The notes under the pieces were generated by a model, which saw nothing but the letters and a program-made list of their open reading frames with translations, searched no databases and was not told the origin of the DNA. From contig NC_033634.1 in the NCBI RefSeq assembly GCF_001540865.1, positions 1,936,729-2,000,728 on the forward strand: a DNA stretch of 64,000 nucleotides, read 5' to 3'. Made by a program: the position numbers and the translations under genes. Positions 1 through 13,843 of this stretch are shown here, in pieces (the first letter of the stretch is position 1; each line of letters opens with the position of its first letter). The DNA is from Ananas comosus. Taxonomy: Eukaryota; Streptophyta; Magnoliopsida; Poales; Bromeliaceae.

Positions 1-1000
1 TAAAATAGTGTAACTTTATCTTAACAGGGCAATTTTATCTTCTTTTTTCTTTTCTCTAGTTTTTCTTTCTTATTCTCTAGTTTTTTATTTTTATTTTTTT
101 TATGGTTTTAAGCAAACAAAAGTATTTGATCAGAGATGCTCCCGTGCACCATGTACCCTCCTCGTCGAGGCCGCGCTGGCCGCTGCCCCACCCTCTTCTT
201 CGGCGTCGTCGCGCTGTCCTCTCTCTCCACCTTGCTTGTTGCCAGCCTCGAATTGGCGCGGTGGGTCGCGTGCCCCCTTCATTGCCAGCGAGCTTTTTGG
301 CGTCAAGGAGCGCTTTCTTTTTGTCGTCGTCGGGTAAGAACGACGAGTTCCCATAAGTCGGTTTGGTGGATGAAAAATCTGCTGCAGTGGAGATGGAGGG
401 GGAGGTGGGTTGCGAAGGGTCGCAGAGGCAGTGGAGAAGGTTCGAAGAGAAAAAAAAAGGATTGTGGCACAGCCTCGATGGAATCAGAGGCGAGGAGGGC
501 GGGAGGTGAGTCGGCACGGGTGAGGGCGCATAGGGCGAAGGCGAGGAAGGACGTCCCAAATGGTGGCGGTGAGTGCAATCTTAATGGGGTCGGAGGCGAG
601 GAGGATGGGTGGGCGGTGAGTGCAATCTTAATAGGGTCGGAGGCGAGGAGGATGGGTGGGCGGTGAGTGCAATCTTAATAGGGTCGGAGGCGAGGAGGAT
701 GGGTGGGCGGTGAGTGCAATCTTAATAGGGTCGGAGGCGAGGAGGATGGGTGGTGCACTCTCGCAGGTGAGGGTGTAGGGGGTAGAGGGGACGCAGGTGA
801 GGGCTGCCTCTGCCTGTGTCTCTATCTTCGTAGAGGAAAAAAAAAAAACGAGAAAAAAAGAGAAAGAAAGGAATAAAGGCATTTTAATCAATTTTCTACT
901 AATTCGATCCAAATTTGCAAAATTAAAAAATACGATTTAATTTTACAAAGCTCAAAATATATAAATTTTTTATGCAAAACGGCCCCTTTAAAAGGCTAAT
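1..1000. other. Intergenic, no gene recognised
   Basis: Open frames exist on both strands between 77 and 912, but they are GC-rich, low in complexity, overlap each other and resemble no protein family I know. Much of the right half is the 47-bp tandem array listed separately. The last 150 bases turn AT-rich just before the RPC5 leader. I see no RNA gene here. Confidence 0.6.
569..754. repeat. 47-bp tandem repeat, four copies
   Basis: Four head-to-tail copies begin at 569, 616, 663 and 710. Each starts GTGAGTGCAATCTTAATAGG and continues with a GGCGAGGAGGATGGGTGGG-type segment. The first copy differs by one base and the last is cut short at its 3' end. The near-identity points to recent expansion. 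The frame stays open through part of the array only because 47 bp brings no stop into one frame, so it is not evidence of coding. Confidence 0.95.
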
Positions 1001-1218
1001 ATTAATAACACATAGAGGTTTCGAACTTACAATCGGTGACATCAGATCCAAAACAATCACCACCGCGATGCGGAGCCAAATAACTTCTTTTCCACGCTCC
1101 CCTCAAATTTTGTAGAGCGCACGCCACTTTTCTGGGTTTAATCAAAACCCTAGCCCCTCCCTCCTCCTCCCTCACGGCGCGCGCGAGAACCCCCTCCCAA
1201 GGAGATCGACCGAGCGCC

Positions 1219-4200
1219 ATGGACGACCTCGACCTCGACCTCGACCTCGACCTTGACGGCGCCTCCCACCGCCCCGCAGCCTCCTCCTCCCGCTTCCGCC
1301 CCAAGCTCAAGGGCAAGGCCCCCAAGCAAGAGCCCTCCGACCCCCCGAACCCTCCTCCTCCTCCTCCTCAGGCTCCCACGGCGAAACCCGACCCCGAAAT
1401 CCCCCTCTCCGCCGCGCCCGCCGCTCCCCCAGCGGCGGAGAGCACCAGCGCCGCGATGGACCTGGACGTCGGCGGCGGCGGCGACGACGACGGAGAGGAT
1501 TCGGTAGTGCGGGAGATTGAGGTATTCCTCACCCGGGGACCCCTCAACGATGACGCTAGGGTAATGACCTCGCCTCTTTGTCCTTTTTATGCTTTCTTGG
1601 AAATTATTATGTATAATGTGTTCTTTCCTGTACATTGTCACAATATTCTCCAGTTTTTTTTATAAATTTCGGGAATAGGTCGCGAAATTTTCATTGTCCA
1701 AATATACCAAAAGTTATTCGCTAATATTAATCTATTGATATTGACTGAAAGAACAAAAACATAGAAAAAGAATAGCCAACCTTGTTTTAAACCTTATTTA
1801 ATACCACATAAATGTTCATCACGTTTTTTTTAACTGTTGTTTCTTTAAAGTTGATAAATATGCAATGATTGCTATATAAGAAATTTGTGCTTTTGTATAT
1901 TTTCAGCACCATATATTGATATTCATATATTTATATTTTATTAATGAACTACGACATTTTTTTTCTTTATAATTCTCTATATTTTATGCTGAATTCTAAA
2001 GTTTTTTAAACCCTACTGAATTTAAACTTGAATGCTGTGCTTGTAACTATGCTCTCAAGAACTGATTAGTTTGAAAGAAAATTGTAATACTGGGAAGCCA
2101 ACTATTCCTATCTGAGAACTAAATTGTCAGGATGAGTGTCGCATTGTTGTCATTTGTTGTATTTTCTAGCATGTTCTTGTCAGAAAAGGGTTGGAAGAAT
2201 AAATGATTTTGAAAAATGCATATCTGTAGGTAATAGTTTACAGATTGAAAAGCAGTGATTTAGTTTGTGTGAGTCTACTAGTTTTTGAACCAACTGAATA
2301 TCACAGTGTGACTATTTATGACTATAGACGAATATATGAGGGTTATGAACTGGAATTTGTTTATTGGATGAAACATATTATAGCTGAACTGTATCATTAA
2401 TTCACTAGCGATGTCTCTCTACTAACAGATTACTCTCTCTTGCAGCTCTACGTCATGCAGTATCCGCTTAGGCCATCTTGGCGTCCATATGAATTGGATG
2501 AAAGATGTGTAGAGGTATATCTTCTTCTAAGTATGCACTGTTTTATCAATGGATTGCAACAGGCAGTTTGTCTATCTTCCCCTTTTTAGTATTTTGTGGT
2601 GGGGAGGGAGGAGGGGCTCTGTGGATTGGTTTGGATGTGCTTCTTTTTCTTGAAGTGGAAGTGCTTCTTGCTTTGCACTTTTGTTTTATTTAATACATTT
2701 CTTTTTCAGGTGCGGGTGCAACCTAAAGAACCGAAAATTGAAGTTGACTTGAGTATTGACGAAAACAGTGAAAACTATGATCGAGAGGTGCCTGAACATT
2801 TGAGAATAAAAAAGCAGGTATATGTTTATGCTCTTTGGTTTTTTGGGTTATTCTATAGCGTGTCAACCTTGCTCACGTCCTTCTATATTCTTCACTACTT
2901 TTGTACTACACTCTTTTGCATTATTGGAGTCATACTTTGTTAATGATTCTTTGCTGCTGCACTGTTTATGTCGCATCATGAGACCTTTGTTACATGCCAT
3001 TTGTTGCAAGTTATATTTGCTGTTCCTTTATTTGTTGGACCTGGGTATACTTTGGCCAGTGCAAATGAATGGTCGTTGCAGGGCGGATATTTTATTTTAT
3101 AACTAATCTAGATCCTTGTGTGGAGTACACTAAACATATTTATTGCAAAGAGAACAATGTATTTGGTGCCAGAAAGGAAAGATAAGTATACCTAGTGTTG
3201 GAAAGTAAGGAGGAGGAACACCTCAAAAGATCAAACTGTATCTATTCAAAACATTTTTTTGTATTCGAGAGATTATTTACTCTGTCATGATATTCCTTTG
3301 AATAACTTATACTTGCTACTTAATGTGAATCTTTTCTTTAATCTCATGTTTTCCTTCATTTTTGCCTTTTTAGACGCTATCATCATCGACTGTACCTCAA
3401 GTAACAAGCTATGCCATTGGGCTGAGAAAAAGTAACCAAGTAAGCTTTATGACTGACTTATTAACCTTTTTTAATACTTTCTCAAAGGCAAATTTCCAGT
3501 AATTATATGTACTCTGTTGATTACTGCTTGGAGCTCTTTTTATCGTTAAAGATTTATGTTGTTAGGATTTGAATTTTGGAGCTTTTCTTTTTTAATTATT
3601 TTGGAGGTGTCTTTCTTCAAAAAAGAACATATTGGATGATTGACCAGAATTGAAATCACATCCAAGCGTATGGATTTTTGGGTTTCTTTTTTGGATACAA
3701 ATGTAAATGTTGCTCTATGCCCCAGTTGTGGAAGTTATATCTTTCTAGTTGGATGTTTCAAAGCTTACGTGGGAGAATTTTGGTTTATCTTGCAGATTTT
3801 CTTGAACTCAATCGATGCTATAGTGCAACTTCGGCCATCAATGGTGCATTTAGATGCTGAGCCACAAAAGAGAAAGCACGGCACTCAGAACATAGAGGTG
3901 AGGATAAGGTGGCTGAACTGATAAAGTCATTTATAGCTCTGTTATGCTGTCAATATTTTGAGCACTGCGTAAACTTGTTACCTTGATGTAGAAGATGCCA
4001 AATTTCCATATTCAATTGTACCGACATCATTTTGGATTCTAATCATTACATGGACATATCCCTGTGACGACTTTCTGTCTTTGCTATTGAGTAAATATAT
4101 TTTATTGGTTTTTGGTAACCTTGCTTTCATTTAAAGTTTCAAGTGTTGTGGCACATACTTGTGCCAACCAATGGTGGGACCGTATGGCACGACACGATGC

Positions 4201-7200
4201 TGTGCTGATATTCAGTGCACACTCCCAGCGCTGCTGACAGAGGGCCTTGTGTTGACATAGTCTATCACATGATTTTTATTTGTTTTGGTAACATTTTATT
4301 CTATTTTTTTTAAGTTTTTTTATTTATTATTTTCTAGTCTATCAGTGTTTTGAAGAAATTTATTTAAGTAAATACAAAATGTATTCAATTCAGGGTTAAA
4401 ATTTGAAGAAAACCACATTTCCCTAAAATTACCTCTTTATTTTACAGAAATCTTAAACAACTGCAGTCATGATACTTGCCTGGATAATACTACAAGATAT
4501 TATGTATGAAAAATTTCATTAATATAATAAATTATTTCTGATTTGTTGGAAACCAGGGGTTACGAATCTGCAACTATTATGCAAATTAATCTTCCGTCCC
4601 ATCAAATTTCAAATGCATGAAGAGAGGACTATGTATGGAAAGCCATTTTAAACCTGTTGGTTGAAAATTTTGCCTAAAAGAAGATTTTGACAGTGTGGCC
4701 CTTGGTATGGGGATTGTGCTAATACATTGCTATCACGGCACGGCACCGCACCGCACGGCATGATCCGTGCTGACTGATGCACAAACCATTGCTTTCAATT
4801 TTATTTAATTTATATTCTTTGCTATGATCAAGGACGAAAGCTTGTCTATAGTAAGTGGATGTGACAGTGTAGCAACAGACCTTTTAATAAATTACAATTT
4901 GATAAAACTGGAATAAGGTAGTAGGCTTTAATAACAATTTGATGTTTAGTTTGATTCTACCATAATTTTCCATTTACAGCAGCAGCATTGATATAGAAAG
5001 TGATGTGCATAAACAATGTAGTTGCTGGTTGTAAGATTTTTGGGTCCAACAATAGTTTGATATTGTTATATCCTTTACATGCATTGTGTTTTTTCCTTTT
5101 GACAGGGGAAAATGGTATCGGAGAATTCAAATGAAAAAGTGGAAGATACTGAGGTTTGAATGGCTAGACCATCAATCTACTAAAACATAGTTCCTTTGTT
5201 GTTTAAAATTTATTAACTACTTTACTCTTGCATAGACTTTGTTTTAAATTTAAATTTAAATTTTATATGTTTTGGACTTTTTTTTTATTTGTCATGATAT
5301 TGTGTTCATGAAAAATTGAAAGTCTGCATTCTCAAGGCAGAATTCTTTCTTCATGGTTAGTCACTGAAGGCACGCTTGGTTTTCTTTGTTAAAGGAAAAA
5401 GAAAGTATGCTACCTAAAAGTATGTCCACAATTTCAATCAAATCATTCTTTTGCTTTGCTTCTATAGAAAACTTATTATGACTAGTATTCTAGTAAATCG
5501 GTGGAAGCAAAACAGATCTTTTCTGTATCTTGTAAATGGATTCTTAGTAAGCCTTAGGATGAGATTCAGTTGGTCCGTTTTTTATCTCATGGATCTTTTA
5601 AGGATTTTTGAGGGATTTTTGTACTTTAACCTGACCTTATGTAAATTCACTATTGCTATCTTGTTCAGCAAGAATAGAGAATGGAAAATTATCTAGCTTC
5701 TCCCAACTTGCTATGTCTTTACTCTCGTTCATGTGATTGAATGTGCAGGGGCCATTAGAGACTACTTGATGTCTTGAAGGAATTTAGATGTTCACTTATA
5801 CTTAAATAATTGAGTGCTCCTTATTGGTTTTAATTCTTTTCTTCATTTACAGGTTTGGATTTCCCTTGACTACCAGAGAGTGGGTAGCATTTCTTCTGAG
5901 TCGTACCTCCAAAAGATGGCTGCAAGTGAGAATAGGCCTATAGAATTTTCAATGAAGCAGTACGTTTCTAGCTACATATTGGACATATCATCAGCATATG
6001 TAGAAAATCTTTGTTTTAAGTACAAAATCTCATTATGAAATGCTCAGTTAGGCTCCTTTCTAAATCTGAATATTTTTTTTACTTGTTGAATTAGGCAAAC
6101 ATAGTTAATTGTTGCTTTATCCTATTATGTTTGAAGTTCTGTTGATTGTTAGTGCCTGGATCATTGCAAATTTCTTTTTCATTTTCATGTGGACAACCCA
6201 TTGCCTGTTCCTTTTTCTTTGAGTACCAATCACAACTGCCAAATTTTACTTTAATGTTTAAGTATAATGATCACCTTATCACAAGAATATATGTGAATTA
6301 TACTACTGAAGAAGTTATTCATAGATGCTGAAATTATCGTGAAGTCATAATTTTTTAACTTTGGTGTAAATTGGTGGTTGGTACCCGAGACCCAAGTTCG
6401 AATCCTAGTTGATTCACATTTCTAGCTAAGTTTATTTCTAAATGAAATAAAACGAAGCGGGTAGCGTGCTACACTGTTACCTATCTCTCTCGAAAAAAAA
6501 AAGAATTGTCATGCTTCATGGTTCAGAATATTGGTTGGCAAGGTGAAAACATAAGGCATATGTAAATTAGTTTTGCTAAATTATGCTATGGTTCATGAGC
6601 AAGATTTCAAGAAAATATGGGAAAAGAAATGATTGCATGTGAGATAAGTTTAACGTAGCACCTCTCTATCTTTTAGGGCATTGGATATGAACATATTCTG
6701 CATGAGTTCAGATGGCACAGTAGTAAGGAAAGGAAAGACCAAAATTGACATTTGAGGGGAGTAATAAGAAAGGACATCATAAATCAATCTTGGTTTAAGA
6801 AAGAATGTGGCTCAAAACAGGAGCTGGATGAAGGAATATGTCCACATAGCTATTGTCTAGTTGTCGGTATAAAAGTTCTTTCTTTCTTTTCTTTTTTTAA
6901 AAGTTTTCTTCTTATAACAAGTCACTTGATCGAATGAAACTTCATATGCTCATCTTTTGCTTTCTCCATTCGATTTTCAATTAAATTGTTTCTACTGTTT
7001 CTCTTTTCTTATAGATCTGACTATGTCACCTCATTGTGCCCTATGACATCAAGTGACAGCAAGAAAGCTTCAAGGCCCCCTTTGAGGTATAAGTTGGTTT
7101 GCATCACTTTTCCTTTATCTGGAAGTCTTATTTCATACTTCTGGTCATGTAGTTGAACAGCATATGGAGTTACAACTGGTTAGATTAATTTTGTAATGGA

Positions 7201-10200
7201 CGTTTTAGCTTATTATCTTCTATGATGTCCATGTAGAACCTTTATTATTTTGCTTGCTCTGCCATTTGTGTCTCAATTGATCTCTTGATAGATTTGCCGC
7301 AATTACTATTTTGTGTGGGTTGTACATTCTAGAATGTTAGTTCTTTGTTGTAGTGTTTTTTTCTTTTCTTTTCTCACATTAGCTTTTTGATTCTTTTATT
7401 CGTAACTTAATAATTTTCTTCCTAACATACTAAGAGGTCGAGATGTGTCTGTCCTTTGCTCTCAAGCGACTTTCGCTTTCTTGAATTGTCGAGCAGAATC
7501 AAGTGTTTTTGGTAATTAGTTTTATCTCTGTTTTATCATTTTTGTAGGTGAGTATATATAAGTTCTTATACAAGTTCTATATCATCAGATGTATTAAAGA
7601 ATGTTAGTGACAGCAAAAAATGAACAGTTCGAGAAAATTAATAGAGTTTAGGTTTTGTGTGGGCAAGTAATAAAACTTTGTAGCTGATTAACCACTTTCA
7701 ATTAGTAGAGAAGTCAAACAGGCCATTCTGGGAAGATTCTGTGAAACTCATACATGTGCAGCTCTTAGGCCAAAAAGGACTAAAGTTCCGAAGTGGAAGC
7801 ATTGGTGAGTGATAGGCTTTTAAGCATTTTGCAGGTTATGATAATGATTTAAGTTGGTATTTTTTACAGTATGTCCCTGTCCTGTTAAAAGGAAGTAGTT
7901 GCTTTCTCAGGTAGCCATGGCAAATAACAAGAATTGTTCATATTGGAGCATAAAACTGTATTGTGTTTTGTGTAACCTGTTGCCTGCTAATCTATTGTGT
8001 TAGGACTTAGGATATCAGTTGTATACTTGTATTTTGCATTTTTGGAGCACTTTCTCGGATTCTTGCTTATGGGAAGGATGTTTGTATAATACATAATTCT
8101 TTCTGGAGGTAGGATTTTTATTTTTTTAGGTTGAGAGAAAATACTACTTATTTGAGTTTGTAATATTGCTGCTGATTGAAATGCTAGTTTTATAGTCTGC
8201 ATTTTCCTCTTTTTTTACATGGATGATCTATTCTAACTTTATGGGTTTAAGGATAGTTTGGGTTTTGACAATTGCCGCCTTCTTCCGTATTGTTGCAAAT
8301 GTACTCTTAGAAATAATATTGTTGAACAATTAAACTACCAGTATTTCTCATTGTAGATGCTTTAGATGCCTCTGAGATTTCGCACTATAGTTTGTTTTGT
8401 CTGAATAAGTGAGGGTGTTTTTTTTTTGCAATTAAACTACCAGTATTTCTCATCGTAGATGCTTTAGATGCCTTGGAGATTTCCCACTATAGTTTGTTTT
8501 GTCTGAATAAGTGAGGATGTTTTTTTTTTTTTTGGTTTGTGTGTGCATTACTCTATCTTTCATCTACCATCTGCTAAGGTATTCTAGAGAAATAATATTG
8601 ATATCTTTCCCATCTTTTCAATATGTTATTTAGCATCATATATATTGAGGTACCCAAAAATTTTTCATTCCCTTTGCTTCGGTAATACCATGTATTTATG
8701 GCGTCTGGTGCAGGGAGTTCTTGGCACTTTCTTTGGAAGAACGGCTCAGAAAATGGCTTATTGAGGTTGGTTATGGTGTTTATGTTATCTAGCACTATCT
8801 TTGTTGTATGTTTTTTTTTTCATTATTAAACACATACAGATGTTCAAATCGGGCTTTTCAGTATACTACAAGTAACCCTCAGTAAGTTCTTATTTTAAAT
8901 TCCGTTGAGAGTAGAGAATTGTATCTTCAAACTTGTAGGGCTTTTCTGTCTACCTCTCCAGAAATCAAGCACTTTCACATATACTGCCTGGAATTTAGGA
9001 TGCTCAGTTTTTACATGTGTACCGTAGTTTTTACTTGTTTTTTGGCGCTGTTTTCCTTTATTCTATTTACAAGATATTTATGACTCTTCATGTCTCTTTT
9101 TGTAGCTATGTTCACACTATGATTCGATCCTGCAGAAAAATCATTAGTCTCATCCTGCACCTTTCTAATTTCATATTTAGGTTTCCCAAGTTAACCGGTT
9201 TGACGCTCTCATGCATCTTGCTCCAACCAACTCAATTCGTGAAGTTTTAGAGTTGCTTCAGCGTCACGCATATTTGGTGCGCGGGTTATGGGTTTGCAAA
9301 AGCTCCTTGCTATATAACGGTGCCGAAGTTGATGCTAGAGATTACATACTTTATCTTTTTACCAAGAATCAGTCTGTTCAACCAGTTCAGTTGAAGCAAT
9401 TAAGAGTAAAAAGGGAGTCTATTGCAAGTATAATGACACCCTTGGCTATTCAAAGATTGGATTTCAAGGACTGGAAATTCAAAGAGCCTGTGGATTCATC
9501 CTTTTCAAAGCGATATCCTGAAATTGTCAAGGAACAAGAAAATGCTTGGTCTATTCGTGTGAAGAATATTTCGGATTCTTTAGAACTACATAAAGTTCCT
9601 ACACATTTTACCTTGAAAACAAAGAGTTCTCCAAACCCAAATGTCTCCAAGAGTTTAACTTCAAGTAAAGTTGAACCTATCTCAAGTAGAGATGGCATTG
9701 CAAGGCCAGGGGGCAACACCATGTCAGCTGAAACTAAAAAGTTTCTTCATGAAGCTTTGGAAAAACTTTTCAGTGACCGGCAAGTTCGCAGGTAATGCAT
9801 GAAATAACTCCTGTTGATATACTCTTTTCTATTAATTACATTTTGAATGTTTATTCCACCATGGTGCTCGTGCTACCCTTGGTGCTTACATCTGATATTC
9901 AACCGATGGCAAGTACATCTATTATGGTTTAGAAAATTAATGCAGTAAAGTTTTCAGATTAATTGATGATTTGCTTTTCTTGTCCATGGTCCGTTGGTTA
10001 TTTGTTTCATTACATTTTGTTTGGCATGCAGTATTTGGGTTGTTTTTGAAATTTCGAATTTTTGTTTCTTCATGCTGGCCTGTAGGATTTGCTAAAGAAA
10101 GAACTCCAAATATCAGTCCAAATGGAGACTTGGCATTGTGTAGTTATCTGTCAACACAAAAGCTTTGAAAGAGAAAGAATGTTAGCTAGTAAAATAGTTT

Positions 10201-13200
10201 CTTTGGAATTCCATTTCCTGGATTCACACTCAGAGTGATCCGTGTTCCCTACAGCAATCATTAGTTCCCTTGTGCCGTACGACACAGCATTGCATTGTTT
10301 GCATACTTTAAGAAGGCCTTTTACTGGTGCAAAATTGGCTGAATATCCTGGTTCTTGACCTGCATTGTACAACTTGCTAGCTTAGTGTAACAATCCTACC
10401 CCCTAGCAATAATAACTGTTGGGCCCAAACCACCAGCCCAAAATACTTAAGCCAAGTTATTATATATACTGTTCAAATCCAGACCACACACATATAGATC
10501 AGAATTACCAGGCGATGTGAGATTCTAAAGGTATCTTCTACAGATTTAAGAGGTGGCTCCTACCAAACTCGTTGGTGTAGCACTTTGTCCCGCATAGACC
10601 TTAGCTCTCGTACTTCCGGCTGGCATTCGGCTTTGATACCACAATTTCTATCATGCCCCAAATCAGAGGCATAATAGATGCCGCATACTTACTAATTTAG
10701 TAAATATGCAAGGCTACATAACCAGACAGAAAACAGGCAAAATGACGATTACAAAATTTTTCACTAAATCCAAGAATCAAAAGATGAGAGTGACAATTGA
10801 ATTTCAACTAGAATCAAATGAATTCTCACATATATAGAACTAGAGTTTAATAAAACCAGAGTTTACTACGAAACGCAAACAAAAATTTGGTCTAACAGAT
10901 ACCATAAATAACAAAATGTGGGTACGAAGAAATAACGAAACAAAAGCGGACAAACAAATGGTCGTTTATGAAGTCCAAAAAAAAATTCACATCTAAACAA
11001 ACTAAATTCAAACAGTAACTACATCTAACATTCATTCGGTCCTAACCCCGCCCGATAATCAGTCTCGGTATCTGGGTAAGTAACCATACACCGCATTAGT
11101 CAGATTAAGCATACAAATAAATATATACAAAAATTAATTTAAGTGACTGGTCTTTAATTTGCCAAATTTCAGAAATAGAGATATTCAGAATTTAAAATTC
11201 AGATCAAATAGGAACTATAAATTAATAAAGCATTTTCTCTTTTAGCAAATAAACGAAATGAAAATTAAGTCTCCCGTAACTAACTATATTATGTGATTTG
11301 TTGGCGATATCTAGAGGCACCATAGGCGCAAAATTGAATAGAGGCACCCGAAGGTGCATGTACAGAATAAAGACGCTCGAAAGCGCAAATACAGAACATA
11401 GGTGCGAATAGGTGCAGACATCCGAAGGCGCAATACAGAAACAAAGCTAGCTTCTATAACAGAATACATATCGACATGACCAATATTAGCATAGCAGAAT
11501 ATCAAGAGATATTATAATTTAAAACACTTATCCAGTCACTAATTTACAGAATAAATTATCAAATTTCAAAATTTTTTTACTAAAAGAACCTTTCAATTAC
11601 AGTTGAAACTCAGTTTACAAAAATGTTTAATATACACTTAACCCTTAATTTTAAAATCTACAAAATAAAGATTGTCGTACAATCAGAATATTTTTCTAAA
11701 TTATTTTTGCGAAAACTTACAGGTGTCCAACCACTTACCTTAAAGTAGCTTCAAAACTAAGAAGCTATCTAGTCGAAAATGCAAAGGGAATCGATCACCA
11801 AAGCGTAAAATAGAGAATTATGATTCTCTATAAGCTATTAAATATAAAATTACAAAGAGAACATAAGTATTTTGACAGAAAAACTTGTACAAAAATTTAA
11901 ATTCGGATAGGCTCACATAGGTTGATGAGGTTGGTTACAAATGCATGCAAATAGGTTGAGACGGAGCACAAAGGAGATTTAGAATAATAAACTCAACGAA
12001 ACTCAACTATTAATCAAGAAGATGAAGGATTTTAAGGATTAAGTTATTAAAAGAAGTAAGATAACATGAATGAAATTTTAATTAATAAATGAAGGTCTTA
12101 GTGTTCAAAAAGAGGATTTTTCACATGTAGAAATATAATATTACAATCTATAATAAGATTGGATCGAAATTAGAAACAAAAACGAAACTCCCCTCTCTTA
12201 GGCATTTTATCGAACATATAGAGGGCATTCCAAAAAGTAGGTAGAATATGCATAATTTATATAACTGAATCACATGGAGAATACGGGATAAAAATTAATA
12301 ATACGCACAATCTTAATGGTGGTCTATTGTTGCCTAGAGGTGAATGGAGTTATTGACTTAGTGTTGACATGAACTTGGGGAATCGATGAACTTGGGGAAT
12401 GACGTCATAAATCATGGTTGGTTCTTAGTGTTCACATGAACTTGGGGAATGACGTCATGAATCATGGTTGGTTCTTAGTGTTGACATTAATGGTTCATTG
12501 CATCTCAGAAGCGGAGATAGGCTAATGCTTGACGCCTTGAACCTTATCTTATATTGTGCTTCCTAACCTTCTGTCCTTCCTATTCTAACTTTTATTTGGA
12601 ACAACATATTAGAATGGAAAATGATGTGGGGTTATGAAATTTTTAGTTATTAATACCTGTGGTTCGGTTCTGCTTTTCCAATATATGAACTATTAGTTAT
12701 CCCCAAATTTGTTGAAAGTCCTCTACATGTTTGTTGCAGTCTAAACTCTATTGTCCGCGACTTGCGAGAATTTGCAAAGCGCCGATCTGCTCTCCCTAAG
12801 GACAAAAGTCGAAACCTCATTAATGCTGCAACAAGTGGTGCCTCCGCCCCTTCAGCTGAGCTTCACTCGGTTGTTACTGAAGTTGCTGTTCAAATGCATG
12901 GTGTGTATATCATGAAGTCTTCAGAGAAAAAGTCATTGAGGTTAGTTGAAGCACTTCATTAATTATGTAGTAGAATGTATATGAGCTACACAATCCCTTT
13001 TACTCATTTATCGGTTGTTCCTGTACAGAAATGTATTCCTTGTGCTTTTTCGTGATAAAGGACCTGAACTGAGAAAGGAGGATATCCTTCAACAAGCTTC
13101 GCGTGTTCTCAGTAGAAAGGTCACTGAGAAAGAGTATAGTCAGGTCTGTAGGAAGTTTCACTAATTTCCGTGATGAAAATTATGCCTAATTGTGGAATGG

Positions 13201-13843
13201 TTGCTCTAAACTATACATCTATATTCTATGTGTTATGAAGTAGTCAACTTAATGTGAACGTGTGTGACAAACTTACATGGCTAAGAATATATGTGCAAAA
13301 CTGCCTAGGATTTCTCTAAAGGATTTTTTTTTTTTTTTTTTTTTCACTCTCTACTTGGCATAAATTGCTGAAACCTCTTGATTTATGCCATAAAGATAGT
13401 AATTGTGAAGGCTAGTTTGTCCTATAGATTTGAGACTAACATCAATCAGTGATGCAACACATATGGACCAAACAAATATGTCATTATTTTATGTTGTTAT
13501 GAATTTTGTAGCCATTCTGATGCTCATTATGCCTTTTCCTTAAAAGTCAATGTAAATTTAATGTCCCATAGTCCGCTTTATTGATCTGTTTTGTTTGCCA
13601 ATTGTGCGGTTGCTCCATCCTATGAAATCAGATTCCTTGTTCCCACTCTTTAATCCAAAGTCATGTCTACAACTATGAATTTTCTCAATTATTAATGTTT
13701 TCTCTTTTTTTTTTTAAATTTGCTTTATTCTTACAGATATAGGTTCAATCTGTAAATATATTTATAATTGGTGCCTGCAGGTTGTAGATGACATTTGCGA
13801 TGAAACGGAAAATGGGTTTTTGGTGCTCAAAAGTGGTGATTAG
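1219..13843 (+). CDS. RPC5: RNA polymerase III subunit RPC5 (SIN-like), 13 coding exons
   Basis: The product is the plant form of RPC5 (POLR3E/Rpc37 family), a nuclear RNA polymerase III subunit that helps transcribe tRNA, 5S rRNA and other small RNA genes. Exons: 1219-1560, 2446-2514, 2710-2817, 3374-3439, 3796-3897, 5106-5153, 5853-5959, 7015-7086, 8714-8765, 9181-9791, 12740-12940, 13029-13143 and 13781-13843. They sum to 1956 bp (651 aa) with every phase matching. The conserved N-terminal block begins near residue 99 (EIEVFLTRGPLNDDAR, then LYVMQYPLRPSWRPYE). Residues 1-98 are an Asp/Leu repeat followed by a Pro/Ala-rich, disordered stretch. Exon 10 carries the long central region (LAPTNSIREVLELLQRHAYL). 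The ATG at 1219 is the first in frame. The family assignment is from memory of SIN-like sequences; the exon model is my reading of splice sites. Confidence 0.92.
6361..6502 (+). mobile_element. tRNA-derived SINE in RPC5 intron 7
   Basis: A pol III B-box-like sequence, GTTCGAATCC, lies at 6396-6405. The body (TTGATTCACATTTCTAGCTA) recurs at 15889-16036 and 44278-44395, and the tail ends GTAGCGTGCTAC followed by a CT-rich stretch and poly(A). The A box is not clear in this copy, so its 5' end is uncertain. SINE status rests on the B box, the poly(A) tail and the repeated copies in this window. Confidence 0.75.
8327..8530. repeat. 102-bp tandem duplication in RPC5 intron 8
   Basis: Two adjacent copies start at 8327 and 8429, both with CAATTAAACTACCAGTATTT, and both end in a poly(T) run. 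They differ at only a few positions, for example CTCATTG against CTCATCG. The duplication is intronic and far from both splice sites. Confidence 0.9.
10382..12330 (-). mobile_element. Degraded LTR-retroelement fragment in RPC5 intron 10
   Basis: Read on the minus strand, TGGTATCAAAGC (+ strand 10632-10643) resembles the primer-binding site that pairs with initiator tRNA-Met in plant retrotransposons. Just outside it is GGGGCATGATA, like the 3' end of Ty3-type LTRs (usually TGACA). On the other side, about 250 bp away, a purine run (CTAGGGGGTAGGA) could be a polypurine tract. No gag or pol reading frame survives. The edges are guesses, and a non-autonomous element or a truncated copy would both fit. 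The insert explains why this intron is 2.9 kb. Confidence 0.35.
12367..12486. repeat. 50-bp tandem repeat in RPC5 intron 10
   Basis: The unit containing ATGAACTTGGGGAATGACGT occurs at 12386 and 12436. A partial copy precedes it at 12369, and the flanking GTTCTTAGTGTT phrase is also duplicated. It lies at the right edge of the retroelement-like insert. Confidence 0.85.

Noticed and set aside
77..912. Several overlapping open frames on both strands near the left end
   Set aside because: They are Arg/Pro/Ser-rich, contradict one another, include a minisatellite and show no family resemblance.
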